Positions 25,998 to 33,858 of a stretch of 64,000 nt of DNA are shown here, one piece after another. The translations under genes and the position numbers were made by a program. Position 1 is the first letter of the stretch. Each line of letters starts with the position of its first letter. Source of the stretch: Cytophagales bacterium (GTDB taxonomy: Bacteria > Bacteroidota > Bacteroidia > Cytophagales > Cyclobacteriaceae); NCBI GenBank assembly GCA_022360055.1, contig JAKSDO010000153.1, positions 43,172 to 107,171 of the forward strand, written 5' to 3'. The notes below the pieces were generated by a model. That model was not told where the DNA came from, made no database searches, and worked only from the letters and a program-made list of their open reading frames with translations.

Positions 25998-27362
25998 ATG
26001 AATTCAACCGGAAAATCGCATTTGCTCTATCTGTTCGTATTCCTGTTGATTTTCTCTTCATGCAGGGAAGATGAGATCGTCGAGCCAAAACCTCAAATCA
26101 ACGAAATCAATGAATTTATCTGGAAAAACATGAGCGAGTACTATCTCTGGGAGAAACATTTGCCCGGTAATATCGACCGGTCAACAGAGAACGACTCAAA
26201 GCTTTACTTTGAAAAATTACTCTACAAACCGACGGACAAATGGTCTTTTATCACCGATAATTACGATGCTTTGATGAACCTGTTGAAAGGTGTGGAAAAA
26301 TCCTTTGGCCATCATTTCAAATTGTTTGTCCTGCAAAATTCAACGGATGTAGTTGGTGTTGTAAAGTATGTAATCCCGGATTCTCCGGCTGATGAAAAAG
26401 GAATTAAAAGAGGCGATGTTTTCTTTAAAGTCAATGGACAAACGATGAATACGGCCAATTATCGTGGCCTTTTGTTTGATCGCGACTCCTATACCCTTTC
26501 TTTTGGGAAATTTGATGAAAGCGGGCGGATTACTCCGACTGAAGATAAAACGCTGATCTCCGGGATCATTTCCGAAAACCCGATCCACATTCGCAAAACC
26601 ATTGATATCGAGGGAAACAGGATAGGCTATTTATCTTATAACCAGTTTATCGCAGATTACAACGACGAACTGGTAAATGCCTTTAAACAGTTTAAAAATG
26701 ATGGTATTACAGACCTGGTCTTAGACTTAAGATATAACCCGGGAGGCTCGATTCATACGGCTGTTTTATTGTCAAGTATGATTGCCCCGGCGGCGGCAGT
26801 TCAAAACGGGGAAATTTTCATAAAAATGATTTGGAATGATAAAATCAATGATTACTTCCTGAAAGAAGAGGGTGAAAACTCGGACAACCTGGTTGCGAGG
26901 TTTATACAGCCGGAAGTAAACCTTGATCTGCAAAAGGTTTATATTCTAATTACTTCCAACTCGGCTTCCGCCAGTGAACTGGTGATTAATTGCCTGGATC
27001 CGTATATGGAAGTAATTCTTGTCGGGCCGGAAAACACAACAGGAAAATATGTCGGCTCCATCACCATTCAGGATAAAGATGCGAATCACAATTGGGCCTT
27101 GCAACCCATTGTGTTGAAAACGGTCAACGCCAGCGGTATTTCCGATTATGACAGAGGCCTTGCTCCACATTTTACTATTGATGATGATTTTAATGCCGGC
27201 CTCGGAACTATCAAAGAAGATATGCTTGCAAAATCGGTTGAGTTAATTACTGGAAAATCCATTTCCGGGCAAGCCAGAACTTCCAAAGATAAATGGCCGG
27301 AATTGGGCCCTTCGATAGCAAATCAATACATCATTCAAAAACAAAAAATGTTTTTGGAATAA
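25998..27362 (+). CDS. S41-family (tail-specific type) protease lipoprotein
   Basis: The 454-residue product has a lipoprotein signal (YLFVFLLIFSSC, Cys near residue 22). A helical N-terminal S41 segment (FIWKNMSEYYLWEKHLPG) and a PDZ domain (about 115-195: VKYVIPDSPADEKGIKRGDV) follow. The catalytic core (about 205-400) contains VLDLRYNPGG, SNSASASELV with the probable nucleophile Ser, and TTGKYVGS about 25 residues later with the partner Lys. Such proteases process or degrade envelope proteins. It stands alone after the kinase/regulator pair on the same strand, 426 bp away, so it may have its own promoter. Confidence 0.92.
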   Translation: MNSTGKSHLLYLFVFLLIFSSCREDEIVEPKPQINEINEFIWKNMSEYYLWEKHLPGNIDRSTENDSKLYFEKLLYKPTDKWSFITDNYDALMNLLKGVEKSFGHHFKLFVLQNSTDVVGVVKYVIPDSPADEKGIKRGDVFFKVNGQTMNTANYRGLLFDRDSYTLSFGKFDESGRITPTEDKTLISGIISENPIHIRKTIDIEGNRIGYLSYNQFIADYNDELVNAFKQFKNDGITDLVLDLRYNPGGSIHTAVLLSSMIAPAAAVQNGEIFIKMIWNDKINDYFLKEEGENSDNLVARFIQPEVNLDLQKVYILITSNSASASELVINCLDPYMEVILVGPENTTGKYVGSITIQDKDANHNWALQPIVLKTVNASGISDYDRGLAPHFTIDDDFNAGLGTIKEDMLAKSVELITGKSISGQARTSKDKWPELGPSIANQYIIQKQKMFLE

Positions 27363-27446
27363 AAGCAATTCGGCTCATCACCGCCAGGCGCTCCCGAATT
27401 ATTGAAATGAAATTGTTTAGCCCCTTCGTGGCAGCGGTCACACCTG

Positions 27447-30185
27447 TTAAAAATCTATCTGCCATTTGATCGAGGTAGCAAACCCCATCGCCTCTATATC
27501 AATAAAATCGAACCCAAGCTTCCCCGTGTCCGGATCAAACGATGGGAAAACCTGCTTTCTCTTTACATTTTTCTGGTTGTATACATTGATAAATGAAAGA
27601 CCGATTTTGCTCTTACTCCTGCCAATTTTAAAGTGATACAAAAAAGATATGTCAAGTCGATGCATCGGAGCCAATTTACTTGAAATTAATTCTCCGGTCG
27701 TCTGATCATCCAGCACAAGAGGCTTGTAATAAGGCAAACCGGAACCAAAAACCCATGTCGAAGAAGTTTCCCAATGTCCCATTTTTATTGCATTAAATAT
27801 GTTAATCTCATGGCGCTGGTCAAATGGAGATTTTAATTCCTTCCCGTTATTGATCCCATCAAAAATACTATTGGATTTGCTCAGTGAGTAGCTGATCCAG
27901 CCGGTATGTTTCTTCCCGGTGCTCTTAATTAATACATCCACCCCGGCCGTTTCACCTGATGCCATATGATAAAAGTTTCTTAAAGTTCTCAAATTCAGCG
28001 AATTATCTCCCTCAACATCCACCAGGTTATAAGGCAGGGAAAAGATACTCCCGGAAGTATTCTTTTTATAAACCTCCACATCAATCGTATAATTGTTTTT
28101 CTGATAAGTGAGTCCAATGCTGAACTGTTCCGAATTTACGGTTGGCACGTTATTCTTTTCGGCGAGAATCCAATATCCATCCGACGGATTTCTGTCCAGA
28201 GGCTCTACATAATTTAAAAATTGATGGTATTTCCCAAGCGCTCCCTTAACTGTTAAATCCTCAAAAATATCATAACTGACCGATAATCTGGGTTCCGGAT
28301 AAAATTTGCCGGTCCGGTCATAGTAGCTGTTGCGCAGGCCATAGACAATTTTCCATCTGAGCATCGGATGAAATGTGTGTTGGACATAAATTCCACTGAC
28401 AAGTGCGTTACTCGATTTATATCCTTCTATAAGATTGGTTGAATCAATTTTGTACACAGAATTAAACGCACCAAATTCCAGTGAATTTTTGTTGTTCATC
28501 TTCACTTCATTGTCGTATTGAATGGAGAAATCTACCAGTCCGTATTTCCCCGAGTTTTCCACGTTATAAGCGTTGTATGCGCTATACGCATTCAGGTCGT
28601 CAATACTGAATGACGAGAGTAAATCATTGCTGTTTACGCTTTCGATAAGGTCAGTTTGTACGGACTGTTGCACTGAAAAGGAATTGCTGTAATCTTTGAA
28701 TAATCTCGAAACTCCGATCACCGTATTCGAAAAGAACTTTTTATTCCAGTACCTCCCCCACCGCACACCTGTTCCGGAATTTCCCCACTGATCCTTTGTC
28801 GTTTGCTTTTCTACATAAGCAATCTCATAGCCATCTATCTGAGCAATCGTATAATTGGCCTTTTTCTGATCCTTCCCATGATAAAAACTAAAAGAAACAA
28901 TATCCTTCTCCGTAGAAAGTAAGTTTAGTTTGGAATATACATCGGAAAAATGGTACACCGGAGAGGTGGAGTTTACATCATTTCCGTAATGTGTTGAGAC
29001 AAGGATAACCCCGGTTTCGCTATTACCTCCCAGTTCTACACTTTCGTTAATCGGATGGAAGCCCGAGACATTATTGATGATCTTCTTAAATAGCGGCGTT
29101 TGCATTACGTCCGTATAGGACCTTCTTACGGCAAAAAAGACGGAGCCGGTTTTAAAAACCGGGGCCGAAGCTGCCAGATTGGCATTTAACATGTTAATAC
29201 TGAATGTCCCCGAGGGTCTGGTCTTATTTCCGGATTTTCCGAAAATATCAATGATGGATGAAGCTCTCCCTCCGAGGCGCGCGTCAAACGCTCCTTTATG
29301 TATTTGGATATCCTTTATAGCATTTGCATTCAACGAACTGAGCGTCCCATAGATATGATCCTGCTGGTAGATTGCAAAGCCATCGAGTCGTATCAGATTC
29401 TGGGAAGAAGGACTGGCTCGCACCAGTAAGCCTGAAGATGTCTCATCCGTACTTAAAATGCCGGGTAACATCTGCAAATTTCTCATGATATCATTTTCCC
29501 CGAGATTTGAAAGGTTATCCAATTTGTTGGGATCAATGGAAGCATGCCCGGCCTGCTTGTTGATTTTGAAATACGGTTGATGGGAATCAAATACCGTTAC
29601 CCCATTAAGTATTTCGGTCTTTGTTTCCAATCCGATTTCAAGGATGGAATCGGATTTTATACTACCCACAAAAACACTTTTCTCTTTATAACCAATATGC
29701 TGCACGGATAACCAGGAAGAGTCCACAGGAACGTTATCAAATGTGAACCAACCATCCGTATTGGTGATGGTCACCTGATTGTTAAGGCTGACAAGAGCAT
29801 TCGGAAGGGTTTCGCCGTATTCACTATCTTTGACAATGCCGCTAAACGAATCATGCGATTTCTTCTTGTGAATCATATAAATACCATCGATGATTTGAAA
29901 GTTAAATCCCGCAACCATTAAAGTTTGCTCCAAATAATCCTGAATGTTGTATGTGTGAACATCTGTTTCGATGAATATTTCTTTTGCAAGTTTATGATCG
30001 TAGGCAAATTTATACCCATATTCATCTTCCAGGCGGGTTAAGACGGCGTGCAGGTTTTCTCTTGATTCTTTTGCCTGAGGTTTTATATAATTATCCTGGC
30101 TTATCCCCCGGAAAGAGATAAAATAAAAAAGGCCGTAAAAAGCTATTCTCAAAAATAACTTCGTGTCAATTTTCCAATAAGACAA
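27447..30185 (-). CDS. TonB-dependent receptor with STN domain (FecA-like, no SusD)
   Basis: I propose a TTG start at 30185. It overlaps the end of the FecR gene by 20 bases, is preceded by an AAGAAAGATAAGG purine run, and gives a good signal peptide (LFLRIAFYGLFYFIS, cleavage near GIS-QDN). The ATG starts at 30293 or 30335 would place about 50 basic and aromatic residues in front and run deep into FecR. Domains are STN (about 35-110: YKFAYDHKLAKEIFIETDV), CarboxypepD_reg-like (about 118-200), plug (about 225-340: GLLVRASPSSQNLIRLDG) and barrel ending SIKWQIDF. There is no SusD beside it. It probably senses and imports an unknown ligand and signals to the adjacent FecR and sigma factor. Confidence 0.85.
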   Translation of the reverse strand: MSYWKIDTKLFLRIAFYGLFYFISFRGISQDNYIKPQAKESRENLHAVLTRLEDEYGYKFAYDHKLAKEIFIETDVHTYNIQDYLEQTLMVAGFNFQIIDGIYMIHKKKSHDSFSGIVKDSEYGETLPNALVSLNNQVTITNTDGWFTFDNVPVDSSWLSVQHIGYKEKSVFVGSIKSDSILEIGLETKTEILNGVTVFDSHQPYFKINKQAGHASIDPNKLDNLSNLGENDIMRNLQMLPGILSTDETSSGLLVRASPSSQNLIRLDGFAIYQQDHIYGTLSSLNANAIKDIQIHKGAFDARLGGRASSIIDIFGKSGNKTRPSGTFSINMLNANLAASAPVFKTGSVFFAVRRSYTDVMQTPLFKKIINNVSGFHPINESVELGGNSETGVILVSTHYGNDVNSTSPVYHFSDVYSKLNLLSTEKDIVSFSFYHGKDQKKANYTIAQIDGYEIAYVEKQTTKDQWGNSGTGVRWGRYWNKKFFSNTVIGVSRLFKDYSNSFSVQQSVQTDLIESVNSNDLLSSFSIDDLNAYSAYNAYNVENSGKYGLVDFSIQYDNEVKMNNKNSLEFGAFNSVYKIDSTNLIEGYKSSNALVSGIYVQHTFHPMLRWKIVYGLRNSYYDRTGKFYPEPRLSVSYDIFEDLTVKGALGKYHQFLNYVEPLDRNPSDGYWILAEKNNVPTVNSEQFSIGLTYQKNNYTIDVEVYKKNTSGSIFSLPYNLVDVEGDNSLNLRTLRNFYHMASGETAGVDVLIKSTGKKHTGWISYSLSKSNSIFDGINNGKELKSPFDQRHEINIFNAIKMGHWETSSTWVFGSGLPYYKPLVLDDQTTGELISSKLAPMHRLDISFLYHFKIGRSKSKIGLSFINVYNQKNVKRKQVFPSFDPDTGKLGFDFIDIEAMGFATSIKWQIDF

Positions 30186-31134
30186 CCTTATCTTTCTTAC
30201 TATAAGAATATTCAATGTCCATTGGAATAAAAACCAGTTGAAGCGCCGTGTTAAGATCGTCGTTGTAAAAATGTCCCGAATACTCCCTGTCATAAATACC
30301 TTTAACTCCCTTTGCAACTTTAATTTCAATATCAAACTGTTGCTCCAGTTCTGTCAAAACCGAACCGAACTTTACTCCTACAAAGTGAAAGTGTCCATTC
30401 CTCCAGCCCGCCAGTTTTTCATAATCAAGTTGGACAGGTACCTCCAGACTGTCTGTCTCAAGATTAGACGTTGTCCATCCCCGCGTTAGAATTTGTCGCT
30501 TTCCACCAGGTGCCTTTACCGCAACCTTTCCGGATAAGCAATCTACCGTATACCATCCATTTCTGCTCTTAACGTTGAACTTTGTCCCCAGTACTTCAGT
30601 GGTATATCCCCCTTTGCTCACAACTCGAAACCTGCTTCCTTGTACCACCTCAAAAAATGCTTCTCCTTCCAAATAAACTTCCCGCTCCCGCGCCCAATCA
30701 CCTGCTTTGTACTCAAGCCTGGAGGCCGCATTTAATGTCACCCGAGAGCTGTCGGGCAGAAAAAATGATCGATGTTCCGATTTTTTTGTCAACGCTACGG
30801 TCAGCTCATTTTTAGTGTGAAAATACCGCACAAAAAATATGCTAAAAAATACGACCGATGCCGCAGCCATCCATTTCCAGACGCGAAAATCCGATTTTCT
30901 GATTTTCGTTCCCGATTCGGCTTCTTTTTCTGCCCAAATGGATTTTTCGAATACGGTATTTCTGAATTCTTCGGAATTCGATATTTGAGGGATTTCCAGT
31001 TCATCGAAACCGTTGAAAATATCGAATATACCTTCAAGCTCACCTTGCTCAAAGTGTGCTATTTCCTCAGCGCTAAGCTCTTCTTTCGACAGGCCCTCTT
31101 CGATGATTTTGTTTATAATCTCTTTTTTAGACAT
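30166..31134 (-). CDS. FecR-type anti-sigma factor
   Basis: The 322-residue product has a cytoplasmic N-terminal region of about 90 residues rich in acidic residues, a membrane span (WKWMAAASVVFFSIFFV, about 86-102) and a periplasmic FecR domain (FFLPDSSRVTLNAASRLEYK, EVYLEGEAFFEVVQGSRFRV). A C-terminal DUF4974-type domain (LTELEQQFDIEIKVAKGVKG) follows. It should control the ECF factor at 31611-32105 in response to the STN receptor that overlaps its 3' end. The 476-bp gap to the sigma gene is unusually long for such a pair and contains a copy of a dispersed 90-bp-type repeat. Confidence 0.92.
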   Translation of the reverse strand: MSKKEIINKIIEEGLSKEELSAEEIAHFEQGELEGIFDIFNGFDELEIPQISNSEEFRNTVFEKSIWAEKEAESGTKIRKSDFRVWKWMAAASVVFFSIFFVRYFHTKNELTVALTKKSEHRSFFLPDSSRVTLNAASRLEYKAGDWAREREVYLEGEAFFEVVQGSRFRVVSKGGYTTEVLGTKFNVKSRNGWYTVDCLSGKVAVKAPGGKRQILTRGWTTSNLETDSLEVPVQLDYEKLAGWRNGHFHFVGVKFGSVLTELEQQFDIEIKVAKGVKGIYDREYSGHFYNDDLNTALQLVFIPMDIEYSYSKKDKVVLLEN

Positions 31135-31610
31135 AACGGTTCTTTTGTTTATGTTCTAAAATCAGTACAATTCGTGATTTCAATTCGGATTTCTTTCTTT
31201 TATTACATGGAATCCATGAGATAATTACACAAATTGTTTCGCTCAAATGACTTAAGCCAAGGTTTTGATGCCATTTCCAAATCAGACTCTATATAAATCA
31301 AACTCCTAAAAACTTCATATTTCCGGTTTCAATTGCTCTGCTATGTATAAACCGAACGATAAATAATAAACCCTATACTTCGACCTGTTTTTTTATACTT
31401 CCAAAAGGAAACCGGCAGGACCGGAACAAACTCAGGGCACATACTTCTATGGGCACCAGCAAACTATAAAAATATAAACACACAAAACAGGCCATGCCCG
31501 AGATAATTATTGAGACACACAAGATAATGATGATCAACGGCATATGGTGAGGTTTCTGCAAATTTTAAACAGACGAATGAAATGTCGGTCGCATTCGGGA
31601 TATTCCATCT
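31135..31610. other. Long sigma-FecR intergenic region with an orphan repeat copy
   Basis: These 476 bases separate the ECF sigma gene from its FecR. A shortened copy of the 90-bp repeat lies at 31406-31481 on the plus strand. Apart from that I see only AT-rich sequence, which probably contains the promoter of the FecR-receptor operon. The small hydrophobic frame on the minus strand across the repeat (31373-31561) is judged noncoding. Confidence 0.45.
31406..31481 (+). repeat. 90-bp repeat family, copy D (76 bp, internal deletion, orphan)
   Basis: The left end GAAACCGGCAGGACCGGA (31408-31425) matches the other copies except where they vary among themselves. The right end CAGCAAACTATAAAAATATA (31457-31476) is identical to that part of copy C. 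The centre is 14 bases shorter than in copies A-C. Unlike those copies it is on the plus strand and is not joined to the start codon of a recognisable gene. The next in-frame ATG, at 31494, opens only 18 codons. Confidence 0.8.
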
Positions 31611-32105
31611 CTAAATTTTATAATGAATGGATTTCCTCAACAAGCTCAAGGCCAATTGCATTCTTTTTTCCACGGTTTTTTGTGAGATATTTAAGATATC
31701 CGCTATTTCCCTGTATTTAAATCCCTCGATCCTGTTGAGCAGAAAGACTTCCTGACTTCCGGCCGGAAGACTGGCTATGGCAAGATCCAATCTTTGTTTA
31801 AACTCCTTTTCCTCGATGGAATAACTTGCAGGTTCGGAAAATGCTTTTCCCGGGAGGTCGTTTATGACATGTTGATTGACCTTATCTTTTCGATATTGAT
31901 CGATCAGTAAATTGGAAACGAGCCGGTAAAGTAAGCTCCTGTTTGAATCGAAACGAAATTCTTTTCGTTTTTTCCAAAGCGTCGTAAAGGCTTCCTGAAC
32001 CACGTCTTTGGCTTTTTCCATATCTCCAATGCGAAAAAAAGCATATTTTACAAGGTCGGCGTGCGTGCTGTCAAACAAAGCCACAAAACTGCTTTCGTCA
32101 ATCAT
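31611..32105 (-). CDS. ECF RNA polymerase sigma-70 factor (short)
   Basis: The 164-residue product has region 2 (FDSTHADLVKYAFFRIGDM, KDVVQEAFTTLWKKR) and region 4 (LPAGSQEVFLLNRIEGFKYR, then EIADILNISQKTVEKRMQ). It is a compact ECF factor lacking the hydrophobic tail of the other two sigma factors in the window. It probably activates the FecR/STN-receptor operon downstream on the same strand. TATTTTTG, reading on the minus strand about 55 bp upstream of the ATG, fits the Bacteroidota -7 pattern, but a matching -33 element is not clear. Confidence 0.93.
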   Translation of the reverse strand: MIDESSFVALFDSTHADLVKYAFFRIGDMEKAKDVVQEAFTTLWKKRKEFRFDSNRSLLYRLVSNLLIDQYRKDKVNQHVINDLPGKAFSEPASYSIEEKEFKQRLDLAIASLPAGSQEVFLLNRIEGFKYREIADILNISQKTVEKRMQLALSLLRKSIHYKI

Positions 32106-32189
32106 TATTTCAATATTAACACTAAAAGATCCAATGGTCTGTAACTTTGGGCAATCAAAAATACATCCGCTGACTTTTTAACATGAGAA

Positions 32190-32223
32190 AAGAGGCCCGC
32201 ATCCAAATTGGAGGAAGCCTCTT
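32190..32223 (-). terminator. Hairpin downstream of FN3 lipoprotein gene
   Basis: Arms AAGAGGC (32190-32196) and GCCTCTT (32217-32223) form a 7-bp stem with a 20-base loop. On the minus strand the stem is followed by TTCTC, only a weak T-run. It lies 86 bp after the stop of the gene at 32309 and before the sigma gene, where a transcript end is expected. Confidence 0.45.
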
Positions 32224-32308
32224 AACCAGCCCATAACCTAAGTTAAATTGAATCACCCTTAACCCTTAGTTCACTATCAGCATTTGGAGTTTAAATTTTA
32301 TGAGAAAT

Positions 32309-32698
32309 CTAGGATTCAGACTTCGTAGTTATCTCTTTGACCTTTGAAAGGTCCGACTTGTCTTTTTCCTTTCCGGCTGCAACCCGAACAAAGTATTTGG
32401 TCTTAGCATCCAAACCTGAAACGGTTATGCTTGTTCCGGTAATCTGCTTTTGTTTATAACCGGAAACATAAGTTTTGAAATCCTTTTCTTTTGATACATC
32501 GACGTAATACTTTGTAGCTGTCGCTACTTTTCCCCAGCTTATTTTAAAGCTGGTTTGCTTAACATCCGTGGCGTCCTTAAGCACCGGCACCGTAAGTTTC
32601 GGATTCGGATCGTCGTCGTCTTTTTCACAAGAACTGATAGAAACCAAGATCAAAATTGAAACCGGAATTAATAATATATTATACTTTATCTTTTTCAT
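32309..32698 (-). CDS. Small lipoprotein with one fibronectin type III domain
   Basis: The 129-residue product has a lipoprotein signal (VSILILVSISSC, Cys near residue 24) and a short acidic linker (EKDDDDPNP). One FN3-like domain follows (about 38-125), with ATDVKQTSFKISWGKVATAT, YYVDVS and GLDAKTKYFVRVAA. The layout resembles one repeat of the upstream protein at 32771-33412, so the two genes are probably related by duplication. It is likely surface- or periplasm-exposed and binds something rather than catalysing. It lies 72 bp after its neighbour on the same strand. Confidence 0.75.
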   Translation of the reverse strand: MKKIKYNILLIPVSILILVSISSCEKDDDDPNPKLTVPVLKDATDVKQTSFKISWGKVATATKYYVDVSKEKDFKTYVSGYKQKQITGTSITVSGLDAKTKYFVRVAAGKEKDKSDLSKVKEITTKSES

Positions 32699-32770
32699 GA
32701 TATTGTTTTATTTGATTGTTAAAAGAAATTACCTGCTGAATGATCCTTAAGGTTAATCTGGCGCTCCATT

Positions 32771-33412
32771 TTAGTTGGTCCTGACCTCCAGTGTATCGGA
32801 ATAATCAGACTCCTGATGATCTGCTGCTGCTTTTATTCTTAAAAAATATATGGTGTTTGCCTCAAGTTCCTTGAACTTGATATAGTTGTTTCTGGTCAAT
32901 GATCTCCGCACATGAAATTGTGTGAAATCCTTGTCATAGCACATGTCCAGGAAATACTTATCCGCACCGGATACACCATTCCATCGAACCTCAAAAGAAG
33001 TGGAGGTAATGTTGAACGGCTTTTCAAATACCGGGGCCTGTAGCTTCAATGTACGGACCGATTTAACTGCGGAATACCCGGATTTAACCTCTCCGTTTAC
33101 CGCTTTCAACCTAAAGTAGTATGTCGTATTTGGCGTCAAATTCTTGATTTTGTAACTCATGGCGGAGGTGCTGCCATCCGGGGGCAGAACGCTTTTCTCT
33201 TTCAGCACATACGAATCAAAATCCTCATCATCCGAAACATCCAATAGATATGATTTGGCGTTTGCCACCTGATCCCATTCGATTTTAAATCCCGCAGATC
33301 CGACATCCGAAGCTTCCTTTAATTTCGGATCCGGAATGGATTTAAGCGGGATATCTTCCTCCTGACAAGAGCTCAGAACCACGATTATGATATAAAAAAA
33401 TATTTGTTTCAT
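32771..33412 (-). CDS. Lipoprotein with two fibronectin type III domains
   Basis: The 213-residue product has a short lipoprotein signal (FFYIIIVVLSSC, Cys near residue 16). Two FN3-like repeats follow: about 30-122 (GFKIEWDQVANAKSYLLDVS, NLTPNTTYYFRLKAVNG) and about 126-212 (FEVRWNGVSGADKYFLDM, ELEANTIYFLRIKAAADH). Both repeats share the hallmark N-T-x-Y-F-R/L-R-x-K-A strand. With the 129-residue neighbour it forms a pair placed directly upstream of an ECF sigma/FecR/STN-receptor set. The pair could be the surface partner for that receptor in place of SusD, but this is inference. Confidence 0.75.
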   Translation of the reverse strand: MKQIFFYIIIVVLSSCQEEDIPLKSIPDPKLKEASDVGSAGFKIEWDQVANAKSYLLDVSDDEDFDSYVLKEKSVLPPDGSTSAMSYKIKNLTPNTTYYFRLKAVNGEVKSGYSAVKSVRTLKLQAPVFEKPFNITSTSFEVRWNGVSGADKYFLDMCYDKDFTQFHVRRSLTRNNYIKFKELEANTIYFLRIKAAADHQESDYSDTLEVRTN

Positions 33413-33858
33413 ATTTTATTTGTTATGATTGATATGCATCTTTTCCCGAATCTTATCCATTAACCGAACGGCCGGGATAATACCCTACCCCGATCTGAAA
33501 AAAAATTCTAAAAATGTGATATGGGACTACTTTGAGAGGAGGTGCATGGAATCAATCTGAAAAATCCATGGAATTTCTTCCGCCACGGCGTGCAGACGCC
33601 CTCCGGGCCGATAAAGCATAAAACACTCAAAAATCAGGTATTAGGATCGGTTTATTTATCCCGATTTATTCCCAATAAATCATTTTCCAAAGCATAATAT
33701 ATCTGTAAAAGGGGAATCATAAGCAAATATGCACCGGGATAACCGCGATCATTACCTTTATTGATTCCTCAAATTTGAGGAACAAAAAAAATGCGTGCCC
33801 CCATGAAAAGGTTCCTTTTTTGAGCAGAAAAGTAATGACCGGCCCTTCGGGCAAAGAA
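33413..33858. other. Intergenic stretch with dispersed repeat and an 18-bp palindrome
   Basis: The 446 bases between the GH116 stop and the FN3 lipoprotein start hold a dispersed repeat (33550-33644) and a perfect palindrome TTCCTCAAATTTGAGGAA (33765-33782). The palindrome lacks a T-run on the correct side for termination of minus-strand transcription, so it could be an operator or part of another repeat. The FN3 promoter is expected in 33413-33550 but no motif was clear. Confidence 0.45.
33550..33644 (+). repeat. Dispersed about 90-bp repeat, copy 1 (partner at 49323-49410)
   Basis: Aligned by hand, about 79 of 92 columns match the copy at 49323-49410 with a single one-base gap. Conserved blocks are CGCCACGGCG and CGATAAAGCATAAAACACTC. 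Both copies are in the same orientation and lie in intergenic DNA. No function is known. Confidence 0.7.

Noticed and set aside
25759..25998. 79-codon plus-strand frame before the S41 gene
   Set aside because: It spans two strong hairpins, overlaps other frames on both strands and ends on the S41 start; judged noncoding.
31373..31561. 62-codon hydrophobic frame on the minus strand
   Set aside because: It runs antisense through a repeat copy, has no neighbours that suggest a role, and its hydrophobicity follows from AT-rich DNA.
33765..33782. 18-bp perfect palindrome as a terminator of the GH116 transcript
   Set aside because: On the minus strand the T-run precedes the stem instead of following it, so it does not have terminator form.
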